DNA of 64,000 nucleotides from Vibrio coralliirubri (GTDB taxonomy: Bacteria > Pseudomonadota > Gammaproteobacteria > Enterobacterales > Vibrionaceae), in the NCBI RefSeq assembly GCF_024347375.1, contig NZ_AP025470.1, positions 2,046,001-2,110,000 on the forward strand, in the 5' to 3' direction. Positions within the stretch are counted from its first letter, which is position 1, and each line of letters opens with the position of its first letter. The notes under the pieces were generated by a model. That model was not told the origin of the DNA, did no database searches, and saw only the letters and a program-made list of their open reading frames with translations. The translations under genes were made by a program, and so were the position numbers. Shown piece after piece: positions 55,048-63,871 of this stretch.

Positions 55048-56859
55048 TTACTGACTCAGCTTACTGAACTTCGGCAAGCTTTTCACAAACCTCTGGTGTA
55101 CATCCATATAAGTTTGCATATAGATTTCATCGATATTGTCACCACTCGGGAAACTGGATGAGAAATCTACGTGGTTGCGGTCGATGGACAATTTAGCCGC
55201 CTCGACAATATGAGCGATGAACATTCTAGGATCTTCCAAGCCGATAGAGATACGCATTGTGGTCGGTTTGATGCCTGCTTCATTTAACGCTTCATCGCTG
55301 AGCTCTGAGTGCGTGGTCAGTGCCGGACACAACGCGACCGTATTGGTTTGCCCTAAGCTGACTTGCATGCCGATTGCTGGCTCAAGCATGTCGAAGAACT
55401 GTTTAAAGCCATCTCGATTGATTGGCGGACGGTCGCCGTTACCTTCCATATCAATAGTGAAAAGCGCTGCTGGCAATCCCAAGTACATGTTGTTCTGGCA
55501 GTGTTGATAGTTGTCACTGTCTGGCAAAGCAGGACACGACACATTAATGTCTGGGTGAGCATCAAAGATCTTCGCGAGAGTCAGTGTATTAATCGTTTTC
55601 TGCACCACGCGCATCTCATAGGTTTTCATGCCATTGAGCACTTCAAACGCTTTGTCTGCATCTAAGAATGCGCCCTTAATGTAGTACACATTCCAAAACA
55701 ACGTTTCGTTCCATGGAATGGTGGCCGCATCGCCGTTAGGTTTGGTGAAAGTAACCTCCTCCCCCTTTGGAACAAACATAGTCTCATTGCGACCAATCAC
55801 AACCCCAGCGGTTGTGGTACCAGAACCCGCCAGTTCTTTTGTGTAGGAGTGAATCACATAATCTGGCCTTTCCATCACATCATCACGTTTCAGTACTGGA
55901 TGTAATAAAGGCGTTCCCACTGTCGAGTCAACAATCACATCCCAACCTCGAGAGTGGCCGGCTTTACTGATACTAGCAACATCTAACACGTATCCATGGG
56001 GGTTACACGGTGACTCTAGGTAGACGTAGATTTTCTTACCCGCAGCGATGCGATCAGCGTATTTATCGGCAACTTCATCAAGGCGAGTCGCAAACTCATC
56101 ACCGGAGTAACCATCCACCCACTCTACCGCGACATTCAGATTAGAAGGTTTTCCAAACCAATCTTCCAACAGCTGGTAAGAACCGCCGTAGATATTGCGT
56201 GAGGCTAATACTATGTCTTCATGCCCGAGCAAATGGCTCAACAACCCATCAATGGCCGCCATACCGGAGTTGAAGTTCCATGCGAGATACTCGTTAGCTC
56301 TAGATCCTGCTTCAAGGTCAACCATGTGGTTTGCCAGTGAGATCGATGTCGGGTTAAGCAGTCGAGAGTAAATATCGTGCAGCGGCTCTTTACCATTGAA
56401 CGCATCTTCAATCCATTCTGTACACGCAAACAAATAGGTCGCGGTTCTTGTAATCACAGGGCTAGCAGAGAAAATAGCAGCCACATTATCGAAAATTGGA
56501 TACGCACCTTTAGACGCAAAATTACCATTATTGGTGGCGATAGACTGGTAAGTGGCGCGCATTGGGTTTTGCAGATTATCGAGGATCTTAGCGATCTGGA
56601 ATGACAAAAAACGTTTGGCGTTAAACCAAGCGATTCGGTCACTCTTGTCGAGTTCTGAAAGTCCATCAACCGTCAGTGCCCAAAGGTCGTGTGTCTTGGT
56701 ATTGGCTTTGTACAGTGTCGTCGCCAGTTCGATAAGCGTGACGCCATAATCACTGTTTGGGTCGATACCAAAATGCTTTGCTTGCTCTATGGCAAGGGCT
56801 TCTGCTTGTTCGTGTTTGGTTGTTTTACGCAGCGGGCTAAGTTGAGTTGAAGTATTCAT
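55048..56859 (-). CDS. Oversized trans-sulfuration-type PLP enzyme
   Basis: 603 residues; the Cys/Met-metabolism PLP fold usually needs about 400. The core (about 165-560) contains AWNFNSGMAAIDGLLSHLLG, the PLP-contact segment VDSTVGTPLLHPVLKR and the Schiff-base lysine in HSYTKELAGSGTTTAG. An N-terminal helical block of about 160 residues and a C-terminal tail are extra. It could be a gamma-synthase/lyase acting on a sulfur or other amino acid. The Lrp regulator is divergent, which suggests amino-acid-responsive control. Confidence 0.8.
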   Translation of the reverse strand: MNTSTQLSPLRKTTKHEQAEALAIEQAKHFGIDPNSDYGVTLIELATTLYKANTKTHDLWALTVDGLSELDKSDRIAWFNAKRFLSFQIAKILDNLQNPMRATYQSIATNNGNFASKGAYPIFDNVAAIFSASPVITRTATYLFACTEWIEDAFNGKEPLHDIYSRLLNPTSISLANHMVDLEAGSRANEYLAWNFNSGMAAIDGLLSHLLGHEDIVLASRNIYGGSYQLLEDWFGKPSNLNVAVEWVDGYSGDEFATRLDEVADKYADRIAAGKKIYVYLESPCNPHGYVLDVASISKAGHSRGWDVIVDSTVGTPLLHPVLKRDDVMERPDYVIHSYTKELAGSGTTTAGVVIGRNETMFVPKGEEVTFTKPNGDAATIPWNETLFWNVYYIKGAFLDADKAFEVLNGMKTYEMRVVQKTINTLTLAKIFDAHPDINVSCPALPDSDNYQHCQNNMYLGLPAALFTIDMEGNGDRPPINRDGFKQFFDMLEPAIGMQVSLGQTNTVALCPALTTHSELSDEALNEAGIKPTTMRISIGLEDPRMFIAHIVEAAKLSIDRNHVDFSSSFPSGDNIDEIYMQTYMDVHQRFVKSLPKFSKLSQ

Positions 56860-56995
56860 AATTCCTAAATCATTCCATGCTTGTTGTTCCTCCTTTAATT
56901 TTAGTTTTGGGCAGATGTTAAAAATTGCTATTTGCGAAGTAAGACATACACTTTGAGCAATAATATTGCCAAACTAAATTCAATATTGATGGATT

Positions 56996-57457
56996 ATGCT
57001 AATGGATGAGATCGACAAGAAAATACTGGCTGAACTGCAAAACAACGCACGACTGTCTAATCAAGAGTTGGCCGATCGAGTGGCACTGTCGCCCTCCCCT
57101 TGCTTACGCCGAGTTCGAGCACTGGAGAAACAAGGGATTATTCGCGGTTATCACGCCAGTGTCGACCAAGAGGCGTGTGGCCTGCCGGTTAATGTATTTG
57201 TCTTGGTGAAACTTGAAAAGCCAACTGAAGAGAATATGCGAGACTTTGAACAGCACATCGAAGTGATTGACGAGGTGTTGGAGTGCTTTTTGATGACGGG
57301 CAATCACGACTACCTATTGCATGTCGTCAGTGAATCACTCAAAAGCTACGAGCAGTTCATCCGCAAACAACTAACTCGCCTGCCCAATATCGCTTCTATT
57401 GAATCCAGCTTCGCGTTTGGGCAGGTCAAAACCAAGACTAAGTTGCCAGTAAGATAG
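56996..57457 (+). CDS. Lrp/AsnC-family regulator
   Basis: 153 residues. HTH (MDEIDKKILAELQNNARLSN then LADRVALSPSPCLRRVRALE) and RAM/AsnC effector domain (about 65-150; VFVLVKLEKPTEENMRDFE, HDYLLHVVSESL). The start could be the second ATG, two codons in. It is divergent from the enlarged PLP enzyme, 136 bp apart, and is its likely regulator. Confidence 0.9.
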   Translation: MLMDEIDKKILAELQNNARLSNQELADRVALSPSPCLRRVRALEKQGIIRGYHASVDQEACGLPVNVFVLVKLEKPTEENMRDFEQHIEVIDEVLECFLMTGNHDYLLHVVSESLKSYEQFIRKQLTRLPNIASIESSFAFGQVKTKTKLPVR

Positions 57458-57494
57458 AGAAGTGCGTTTGTGCACGCTAAGAGTATGTTGCTCC

Positions 57495-57959
57495 TTATAC
57501 TTGAGCAGTTGCCAAAAGTTGCGTCACTTTAAGATTTATTAGTTCTACGACCTTTTTTACAAACTGGGTCCTTTCATTCCCCGACAATTCTAGGGCTGCA
57601 GCTAGGTTGGGGATAGCCCAATGAAGGCGATGTGGTGCGTGCGAACAAACCACGTTGACGCATCCAATAAACAGGTGACATTGTTCATCGCTTGCTTGGT
57701 CACACAGCGTAATCACGTAATCAAATTTTTCATTAGCCTTTTTGTATTCAAATACCGTTTTACTCTCGGCCTTGACCGCCACATCGAGCACATTAGACAG
57801 CTCATCTAAGATAACTTTAGGGGTTTCCCCAGGTTCGAAACCTGAGCAGGTAGCTCGTATCATCCCATTAGATTTCTGTTCTACCATCGCTTTGGCGATA
57901 GCCGCTCTCACGCCTTTTTTAACGCAAACAAATAGCACGCTGATAGGAGATACATCCAT
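57495..57959 (-). CDS. Low-molecular-weight phosphatase/arsenate-reductase-like protein
   Basis: 154 residues from the ATG behind AAAAGGGG. N-terminal P-loop-like motif CVKKGVR keeps CX5R spacing (FVCVKKGVRAAIAKAM), but the canonical NxxRS residues are changed. The C-terminal HWAIPNLA corresponds to the HWGxPDP acid loop of ArsC/LMW-PTP with Asp replaced by Asn. Additional cysteines (ITLCDQ, SDEQC) could serve as resolving thiols. No arsenic operon is nearby, so the substrate is uncertain and the enzyme may be impaired. Confidence 0.7.
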   Translation of the reverse strand: MDVSPISVLFVCVKKGVRAAIAKAMVEQKSNGMIRATCSGFEPGETPKVILDELSNVLDVAVKAESKTVFEYKKANEKFDYVITLCDQASDEQCHLFIGCVNVVCSHAPHRLHWAIPNLAAALELSGNERTQFVKKVVELINLKVTQLLATAQV

Positions 57960-58158
57960 ATTAAAAACCCCTTTTGAGTTAGTCACCGTATATTAAACAT
58001 AGATAGTTAAAGGAGATTTTCAACAGCAAGCTTACTGGTGACAACCAAGAAGCTCCGGCCTAAGTATTCGACCAGATGGATTAATCCCGCTCTTAAAGAA
58101 GATATTTATCCTATATTTTTCATATAACTTCGAAAAATAACATGGAAGTAATTTAAGC

Positions 58159-60639
58159 ATGGCAAAGCTATCTTCAATTAGTCCTAAAGTGCTGCTTGTA
58201 CTCTTTCTTTTGCTTACGTCTTTGACATACGGTGGCATATCGCTCTATGTTCTCACTAATCACAGTCAATCGACCGTCAAACAGTTGCAAAGCGGTAACA
58301 GCCGTTTTGAGCTTGAGTCTGCAAAAATTTTTATGGAGAAATACCTAGAAGTTGCAGAAGATCGCATTGTTTTAGCTTCGCAATACCAAGGAGTCATCGA
58401 CGCAGCGTCGAGCTCAGATCTAGAGCGCCTGTCATTTAACCTAGAGCGATTCAAAGGACAGAATCAATCTATGCAATTTGCTGTGCGAGATCGCACCGGT
58501 CAATTGTTGTTTGAAGATACCTTTCGCCACCCTGCTTCAAAACAAGAGCAAGCCATCTTTAACGCAATCGCTAATCAAGAAGTAGAAGAGCGTATTTTGT
58601 ACCTTTTGCATGACGATGCTAATCATATTTGTATCAAACTCTTTATGCCTCTATACCAAAATGGAGATTTTACAGGAGTTTTATATGGTGAAACTGCCGT
58701 CGATTATGACGACTTCTTTGGTTCATTTGTCACCAATCGTGCGCGCTGGTATGAGCTTAGTCAAACAGAGTCACCGATAGCATCTTTGATCGAAAATGAT
58801 GCCTCCCACACGCATAGTGATCATTCACATACCACAGTGGAGAACAAATACAGTGAGGAAGAGTGGCTATTGACTCAAACGGCGTTGACCAGAGGGGGGT
58901 TAGTGTTAACCCAAGGGATAAGCCGCTCTTTTGTAACAGAGCAGTTATTGAGTTTACAAAAGGAACTGCTAAACGGGCTTTTGATTGTTTTAGCACTTGG
59001 TTCTATCTTAGTTTTTTTGATGGGGCAGAAATTATTTGTTAACCCCCACCGAGAATTAGAAGGGTCGAAGAAGCTACTTGAAGAATCGAATAAGCGATTA
59101 GCAGAACAAGAACGTGAAAGTCACCTTCTTGCAACGGTAGTAAAAACGGCCAGAGATGGCGTTGTTATAACGGATAAGAAAGGACACATAGAGTGGGTAA
59201 ACAGTGCTTTTGAGACAATGACGGGCTATCACTTAGATTCAATAAAAGGACTAAGACCAGGAGCCTTTTTACAAGGGGAAGACACTTGTATCAAAACGGC
59301 TAGCCGTATAGGTTCAGCTATCCAAAAAGGCAACCAAGTTAAAGCGGAAATATTGAATTACGCGCTCGACAAAACCCCCTATTGGATCGACATTGATATC
59401 GTACCTTTACGTAATGATAAAGGTGACGTTGAGCGTTTTATCGCGATTGAACGTAATATCACAGAATTTAAAAAGCTTGAGCTTGAATTAGAAGATCAAG
59501 CAAATAAAGCAAGCCAAGCGAGTGAGGCAAAATCATTATTTTTGGCCACCATGAGCCATGAGATTAGAACTCCGATGAACGGCTTGCTTGGGATTCTACA
59601 AATGCTTGTCGACGACTTAGAAAAAGAAGAACAGAAAGAGGTTCTTCGGTTAGCGCTTGATTCAGGAGAGCACCTAATTGCGATTCTCAATGATATTTTG
59701 GACTTAGCGAAAATAGAAAAGGACAGTTTAGAGATCGATTCACACCCATTCAAAATGTCCGACATTACCAATCCCGTTTTGAACACATATCAAACCTTGT
59801 GCTCTGAAAAAGGCATTGGATTTTCTTTGCTTGATGATAGCGATGCCGCCTTCTCATACAATGGCGATTCCGTCCGAATCCGACAAGTCATTCTTAATTT
59901 AGTCGGAAATGCACTTAAGTTCACCGAAAGTGGCTCAATCAACGTCACTATCAAACCTCTAGGCGGTTCTGCGATGGAGTTCGCTGTAGAGGATAGCGGC
60001 ATCGGGATCCCAAATAGTAGGCTGATCTCCATCTTTAATGAGTTTGAGCAAGCCGATCTATCTACGACAAGGAACTATGGCGGCACTGGGCTTGGATTAG
60101 CAATTTGTCATAAGCTTGTGACTTTGATGAACGGACAGCTCCATGTAACAAGTGAACTAGGTACAGGAAGCCGCTTTAGTTTTGTCATCGACCTGCCAAC
60201 GGTTGCGTCTGAGGATGAGAAAATAACAACAACGCAAGAAGTCGACCTCACTCCGTTTAAAGTTCTAGTAACCGATGACAACAAAATGAACCTTCTCATC
60301 GCCAACGGTTTTCTAGATAAACTGAACGTTGAGTGTCTCACTTGTAACAACGGTTATGAGGCTTTAGCGCATCTTGAGACAGGTCGTTTCAACCTCGCCA
60401 TTATTGATAACCATATGCCAAACATGAATGGTCTAGAAACAGTCAAGAAAATAAGACAAGCTGGACATGACGATCTTGTTATCTTCGGCTGGACAGCAGA
60501 TATCATGCAAACATCGACACAAGCTTTCTTAGAGGCTGGTGCAAATGAAGTGTTAGCGAAACCCTTGATAAAAGATGACCTCGTCGAAGCACTTTCTCGC
60601 TACCTCAACCACATTAAAACGGTAGACAGGGCAAGCTAG
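58159..60639 (+). CDS. Hybrid histidine kinase with histidine-rich periplasmic sensor
   Basis: 826 residues. Two membrane helices (about 9-31 and 272-292) flank a periplasmic domain containing a His-rich stretch (ASHTHSDHSHTT, about 214-225). Next come PAS (about 318-440: VVITDKKGHIEWVNSAFETM), HisKA (phospho-His H467 in MSHEIRTPMNG), HATPase (DSGIGIPNSR, GGTGLGLAIC) and a receiver (phospho-Asp D750 in AIIDNHMPNMNG, Lys in LAKPLIKDD). No response-regulator gene is adjacent. The His stretch hints at metal sensing; this is inference. Confidence 0.88.
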   Translation: MAKLSSISPKVLLVLFLLLTSLTYGGISLYVLTNHSQSTVKQLQSGNSRFELESAKIFMEKYLEVAEDRIVLASQYQGVIDAASSSDLERLSFNLERFKGQNQSMQFAVRDRTGQLLFEDTFRHPASKQEQAIFNAIANQEVEERILYLLHDDANHICIKLFMPLYQNGDFTGVLYGETAVDYDDFFGSFVTNRARWYELSQTESPIASLIENDASHTHSDHSHTTVENKYSEEEWLLTQTALTRGGLVLTQGISRSFVTEQLLSLQKELLNGLLIVLALGSILVFLMGQKLFVNPHRELEGSKKLLEESNKRLAEQERESHLLATVVKTARDGVVITDKKGHIEWVNSAFETMTGYHLDSIKGLRPGAFLQGEDTCIKTASRIGSAIQKGNQVKAEILNYALDKTPYWIDIDIVPLRNDKGDVERFIAIERNITEFKKLELELEDQANKASQASEAKSLFLATMSHEIRTPMNGLLGILQMLVDDLEKEEQKEVLRLALDSGEHLIAILNDILDLAKIEKDSLEIDSHPFKMSDITNPVLNTYQTLCSEKGIGFSLLDDSDAAFSYNGDSVRIRQVILNLVGNALKFTESGSINVTIKPLGGSAMEFAVEDSGIGIPNSRLISIFNEFEQADLSTTRNYGGTGLGLAICHKLVTLMNGQLHVTSELGTGSRFSFVIDLPTVASEDEKITTTQEVDLTPFKVLVTDDNKMNLLIANGFLDKLNVECLTCNNGYEALAHLETGRFNLAIIDNHMPNMNGLETVKKIRQAGHDDLVIFGWTADIMQTSTQAFLEAGANEVLAKPLIKDDLVEALSRYLNHIKTVDRAS

Positions 60640-60709
60640 CCAGGCTTTTATAACTGGCTCGTTTTATCATAAGCTTGTTTTTTCATAATTAACGCGGCAA
60701 GCTTTCGCT

Positions 60710-61330
60710 TCATTGTATAGAAGGCATTGAATAGTCGTCTCCAATCATACAGACAAGTGCGCCGCCAAAAGCTTTGTCGTAACGTATTTTTCCTGTCGCA
60801 TCTGAGCTTTCTATGCTCGAGCTGCCGTCTATAATCTGATTAATTTCTTGTGCGACTTTTGTTGGTACCAACCAGATGCAAGCTGCAACAGAGCAAGTGG
60901 ATGATGACGATTCGCAACCCGTCTCGGAGCTTCCTCGTACCCAAAGACTATCCTTTTCCTTAAGCAGTAATTGCGTTGCTATGTAATCTGGGTGGTCGAT
61001 GTACTGATCGCCCCCTATCCATGTATCGTCATAAGGTAGGTATGGCCCTTGCCATGTGGATAAGCCCGGATTTTCAATTAAGTGATTGATATTTAAGTAG
61101 CCGAAGTTCGTATCGGTATCGGAGGTAATCGGAGGCAGAGAGCCATTATCACGAGAATATTGCTCCGCAGCATCCAAAACAGTATTCAGTTGCCCGATTA
61201 GAAATTTTGCCTCATCGACACGGGACATACGGTTCCCGAACTGGTTGTAGATAAAAAAAGCGGCAATGAGCATCAATAAGCCAAACGTTACAAGTTTCCA
61301 TTTTTTTATCTGACGCAAAAGTTTCAACAT
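60710..61330 (-). CDS. Type IV pilin/pseudopilin-like protein
   Basis: 206 residues. An N-terminal hydrophobic helix (LVTFGLLMLIAAFFIYNQFG) continues into a pilin-like alpha-helix (RVDEAKFLIGQLNTVLDAAE, QYSRDNGSLPP) and a C-terminal globular part with clustered cysteines (GCESSSSTCSVAAC, ALVCMIG). The usual G-[FYLIMV]-xxxE peptidase site is not obvious, so it may be a membrane-anchored pilin relative instead of a processed pilin. No secretion genes are nearby. Confidence 0.6.
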   Translation of the reverse strand: MLKLLRQIKKWKLVTFGLLMLIAAFFIYNQFGNRMSRVDEAKFLIGQLNTVLDAAEQYSRDNGSLPPITSDTDTNFGYLNINHLIENPGLSTWQGPYLPYDDTWIGGDQYIDHPDYIATQLLLKEKDSLWVRGSSETGCESSSSTCSVAACIWLVPTKVAQEINQIIDGSSSIESSDATGKIRYDKAFGGALVCMIGDDYSMPSIQ

Positions 61331-61739
61331 CTATTTTTATCTCTCATCAAGAAGGTTCTGATAACGCTAAGGTCGCCCCTATGGGAAAGATTATACCAGA
61401 GTAAAATCAAGCGTTTTGCATTGAAACGTACTTGTCCATGTCTGCGGCAAATAAGCCTAGTTCTGATGTGCCCAACTTCTAGCTAGAACCTCCCTAAAAA
61501 CAAACAATCATCACACCCTATTTCACTGACTTAACCCCTTACATCAACCTTGTGTTGATTGATTCAGTAAAACAAACCAAAGCGATGGGAATCGATTCGA
61601 AGTGATCGTTTTATCTGACTGTCATCTAATTTTTGTACTTTGATATAACAAATAGCTTAAAAGATATTGAGCGATCGTTCAATTACGTGAAATTTCCACT
61701 ATAGTTGTTTGGTCAAACAACTCACAACAAGGAAAAGTT
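61331..61739. other. Divergent intergenic region
   Basis: About 410 bp between the pilin-like gene and the hydrolase; AT-rich promoter DNA. The hydrolase has a clear ribosome site (ACAAGGAAAAGTT). No operator or small gene was recognised. Confidence 0.4.
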
Positions 61740-62648
61740 ATGAATCCAAATACCGAATCGCAATCAACGCCGACTCGATCTATCCCTCAAGAAGCATTTG
61801 ATTGGTACGACGAATATGCACACGGCCTGATTGATCGCAGAGAGTTTATGGCTCGTCTATCTGGTCTAGCTGTACTTGGCTTAACCATGACGACGTTAAC
61901 TTCTGCACTGATTCCTAATTATGCGCAGGCAGAGCAAGTCTCTTTCAATGATCCTTCCATCAAAGCAACTTACGAGAAGTTTCCTTCACCTAAAGGGCAC
62001 GGCGAAGGCTATGGCTACTTGGTGGTACCCAAAGAGTTAAAGGGCAATGCGCCTGTTGTATTGGTCATTCATGAAAATAGAGGCTTAAACCCATACATAA
62101 AGGATGTGGCAAGACGACTCGCTGCGGCGGGTTTTATTGCGTTTGCACCTGATGCACTCTATTCGCTTGGTGGGTATCCAGGTAATGACGACCAAGGTCG
62201 AACAATGCAGAAGTCGCTATCACGAGAGAAAATCGAAGAAGACTTTATCGCTGCTGCAAACTTCTTGAAATCCCATGAAAAAAGTAACGGCAAGCTAGGC
62301 GCAGTCGGTTTCTGCTTCGGTGGCTACATCGTGAATATGTTGGCGGCTGTCATGCCAGAACAACTCGATGCGGGCGTTCCCTTTTATGGTACTCCTGCCG
62401 CACCAGATTTGAGAAAGAACGTAAAAGGCCCCTTGCTGATCCAATTTGCAGGAATCGATAAACGCGTGAACGCAACTTGGCCAGACTATGAAGCCGAACT
62501 CAAAGAGAACGAAGCAGACTACACAGCTTACATCTATGACGGCGTGAACCATGGCTTCCATAACGATTCAACTGGCCGCTATGCTGAAGAAGAAGCAGAG
62601 TTAGCTTGGAAACGTACACTTGAGTTCTTTAACCAAAAGCTTTCTTAA
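61740..62648 (+). CDS. yghX: Dienelactone-hydrolase-family protein, probable Tat substrate
   Basis: 302 residues. A 33-residue n-region leads to a twin-arginine-like motif (DRREFMARLSGLAVLGL) with cleavage near YAQA-E. The hydrolase domain has the cysteine nucleophile GFCFGG, an acid in FAGIDKRVN and the histidine in GVNHGFHND, the triad of dienelactone hydrolases. It resembles YghX of enterics and would act in the periplasm on an unknown ester or lactone. Single gene. Confidence 0.85.
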   Translation: MNPNTESQSTPTRSIPQEAFDWYDEYAHGLIDRREFMARLSGLAVLGLTMTTLTSALIPNYAQAEQVSFNDPSIKATYEKFPSPKGHGEGYGYLVVPKELKGNAPVVLVIHENRGLNPYIKDVARRLAAAGFIAFAPDALYSLGGYPGNDDQGRTMQKSLSREKIEEDFIAAANFLKSHEKSNGKLGAVGFCFGGYIVNMLAAVMPEQLDAGVPFYGTPAAPDLRKNVKGPLLIQFAGIDKRVNATWPDYEAELKENEADYTAYIYDGVNHGFHNDSTGRYAEEEAELAWKRTLEFFNQKLS

Positions 62649-62748
62649 TAGGCAATAGAGTAATTTGATCTGTTGTGGAATCTAAATTTACATTGTGCAG
62701 TTATCTGGAAGGTGTTACTAATTTGTCCTATGAACAGAATTGACGTAA

Positions 62749-62775
62749 ATGCAAAAACCACCACTACCACCATGA
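62749..62775 (+). CDS. Candidate leader peptide MQKPPLPP
   Basis: An ATG-started, TGA-ended 8-codon frame (Met-Gln-Lys-Pro-Pro-Leu-Pro-Pro) with a weak ribosome site (GAACAGAATTGACG). Runs of proline codons stall ribosomes without EF-P. Downstream, GAGGTT (62774-62779) can pair with AACCTC, and ACTCAG (62780-62785) with CTGAGT inside the terminator region, which would be a way to switch the terminator. The frame could also be chance. Confidence 0.35.
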   Translation: MQKPPLPP

Positions 62776-62806
62776 GGTTACTCAGGGGGTAGGCTTTTGC
62801 GTCGTC

Positions 62807-62845
62807 AAAAAACCTCTGAGTGAGTCATCGCCAGAGGTTTTTTTG
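62807..62845 (+). terminator. Intrinsic terminator, possibly an attenuator
   Basis: Stem AAAAAACCTCTG / CAGAGGTTTTTT with a 13-base loop and trailing T-run. It lies 158 bp after the hydrolase stop and 115 bp before the next gene. Confidence 0.85.
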
Positions 62846-62959
62846 TATCTAGGCTTTGTATTTCACTCAGAACAAATAAGAGATGTTCGTTCTACGCGAA
62901 TTAAATTGAACTTCAGCTATTAATTATAGATAGAAGTGATAACTCAGTTAGGAGAAGAA

Positions 62960-63871
62960 ATGCAACCTAAAGATAATAAAGAGCAAGTAAGCCGAGTTTC
63001 ATCTCAGTTTGAAGAAACTGCTGTAATACCTGGCTCGGCACAAATAACACCGATTCTTGTTTATGGTAAGCGTCGTATTAAAAAAGAAAAACTTGGTGAA
63101 TTTAATAGTGCATTTCAAGCTTTCTCCAAATCAGCTTACGAAGAAAACCCAGACATAAAAGCAATCTTTGCCTTTCCTGATAAAGAAGATCCTTTGGCAT
63201 ACTGGCATATTTTATGGATACGAAGTGCCCGAGCGTTTAACGATTACTTGTCTCGCCCTACTCAAGGAGAACCCTTGTGGGATACGTATGATTTCTCATC
63301 TGAAAGCCCAGACACTTTAGCTGTGTATGGCGGGTGGGATGAAGAGACAAGAACGAAAACTAAAGCTGTTTCAGGCGTTCGCTACGAATTTAAGAATAGT
63401 ATTGCAGGCTTCATGAAACCTGATGGCGGTAGAGAAGAAGGTCCTCCGTTATTTGGGTTTACTACGCGTTGTGTAAAACCTGGCCGAATACAGAATCTAG
63501 GCACTTCATTCCAGACCGTATGTGACATGTGGTTCCAAAAGATTCCAGGTATCTTGATGGCTGCTGTCTTCCCAGATGAAAACACACCTAATTTGGTTCA
63601 CGACTTGAGAATATTTGCCAACCATAGCTCTTACTTAGCGCATGTCGACAAGTCTGACAATTTGCTAACGGAAGCAATGGCAGTGTGGTTTGAAAATTAC
63701 GATACCAGTATCCCATTTTCAGGACAACTTTATGCCGCGAACACAAAAGATGAAGCTCTGCATACAAGTTCGATTAAATCGAGTTCCACGCCCAGAGCCC
63801 AGCTTGAGACATTCCATTTTGGCGAAGATGGTATGTTGGGGCAAATGGCGAATATGACTCGGAATGACTAA
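62960..63871 (+). CDS. Protein with two ABM-like (ferredoxin-fold) domains, function unknown
   Basis: 303 residues from the ATG (MQPKDNKEQ) behind TAGGAGAAG. It appears to hold two ABM-like repeats: residues about 30-115 ([20 protein letters not shown] ... [15 protein letters not shown]) and about 155-270 ([20 protein letters not shown] ... [20 protein letters not shown]). ABM domains occur in small monooxygenases and haem-degrading proteins. No cofactor motif is evident, so the role is open. A putative attenuator lies upstream. Confidence 0.55.
   Translation: MQPKDNKEQVSRVSSQFEETAVIPGSAQITPILVYGKRRIKKEKLGEFNSAFQAFSKSAYEENPDIKAIFAFPDKEDPLAYWHILWIRSARAFNDYLSRPTQGEPLWDTYDFSSESPDTLAVYGGWDEETRTKTKAVSGVRYEFKNSIAGFMKPDGGREEGPPLFGFTTRCVKPGRIQNLGTSFQTVCDMWFQKIPGILMAAVFPDENTPNLVHDLRIFANHSSYLAHVDKSDNLLTEAMAVWFENYDTSIPFSGQLYAANTKDEALHTSSIKSSSTPRAQLETFHFGEDGMLGQMANMTRND

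Larger units (their letters stand above)
62649..62959. other. Attenuator-like leader region
   Basis: Contains a candidate leader peptide (62749-62775), a following GC-rich segment and a terminator (62807-62845), in that order, 115 bp before the final gene. See the separate entries. Confidence 0.4.
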
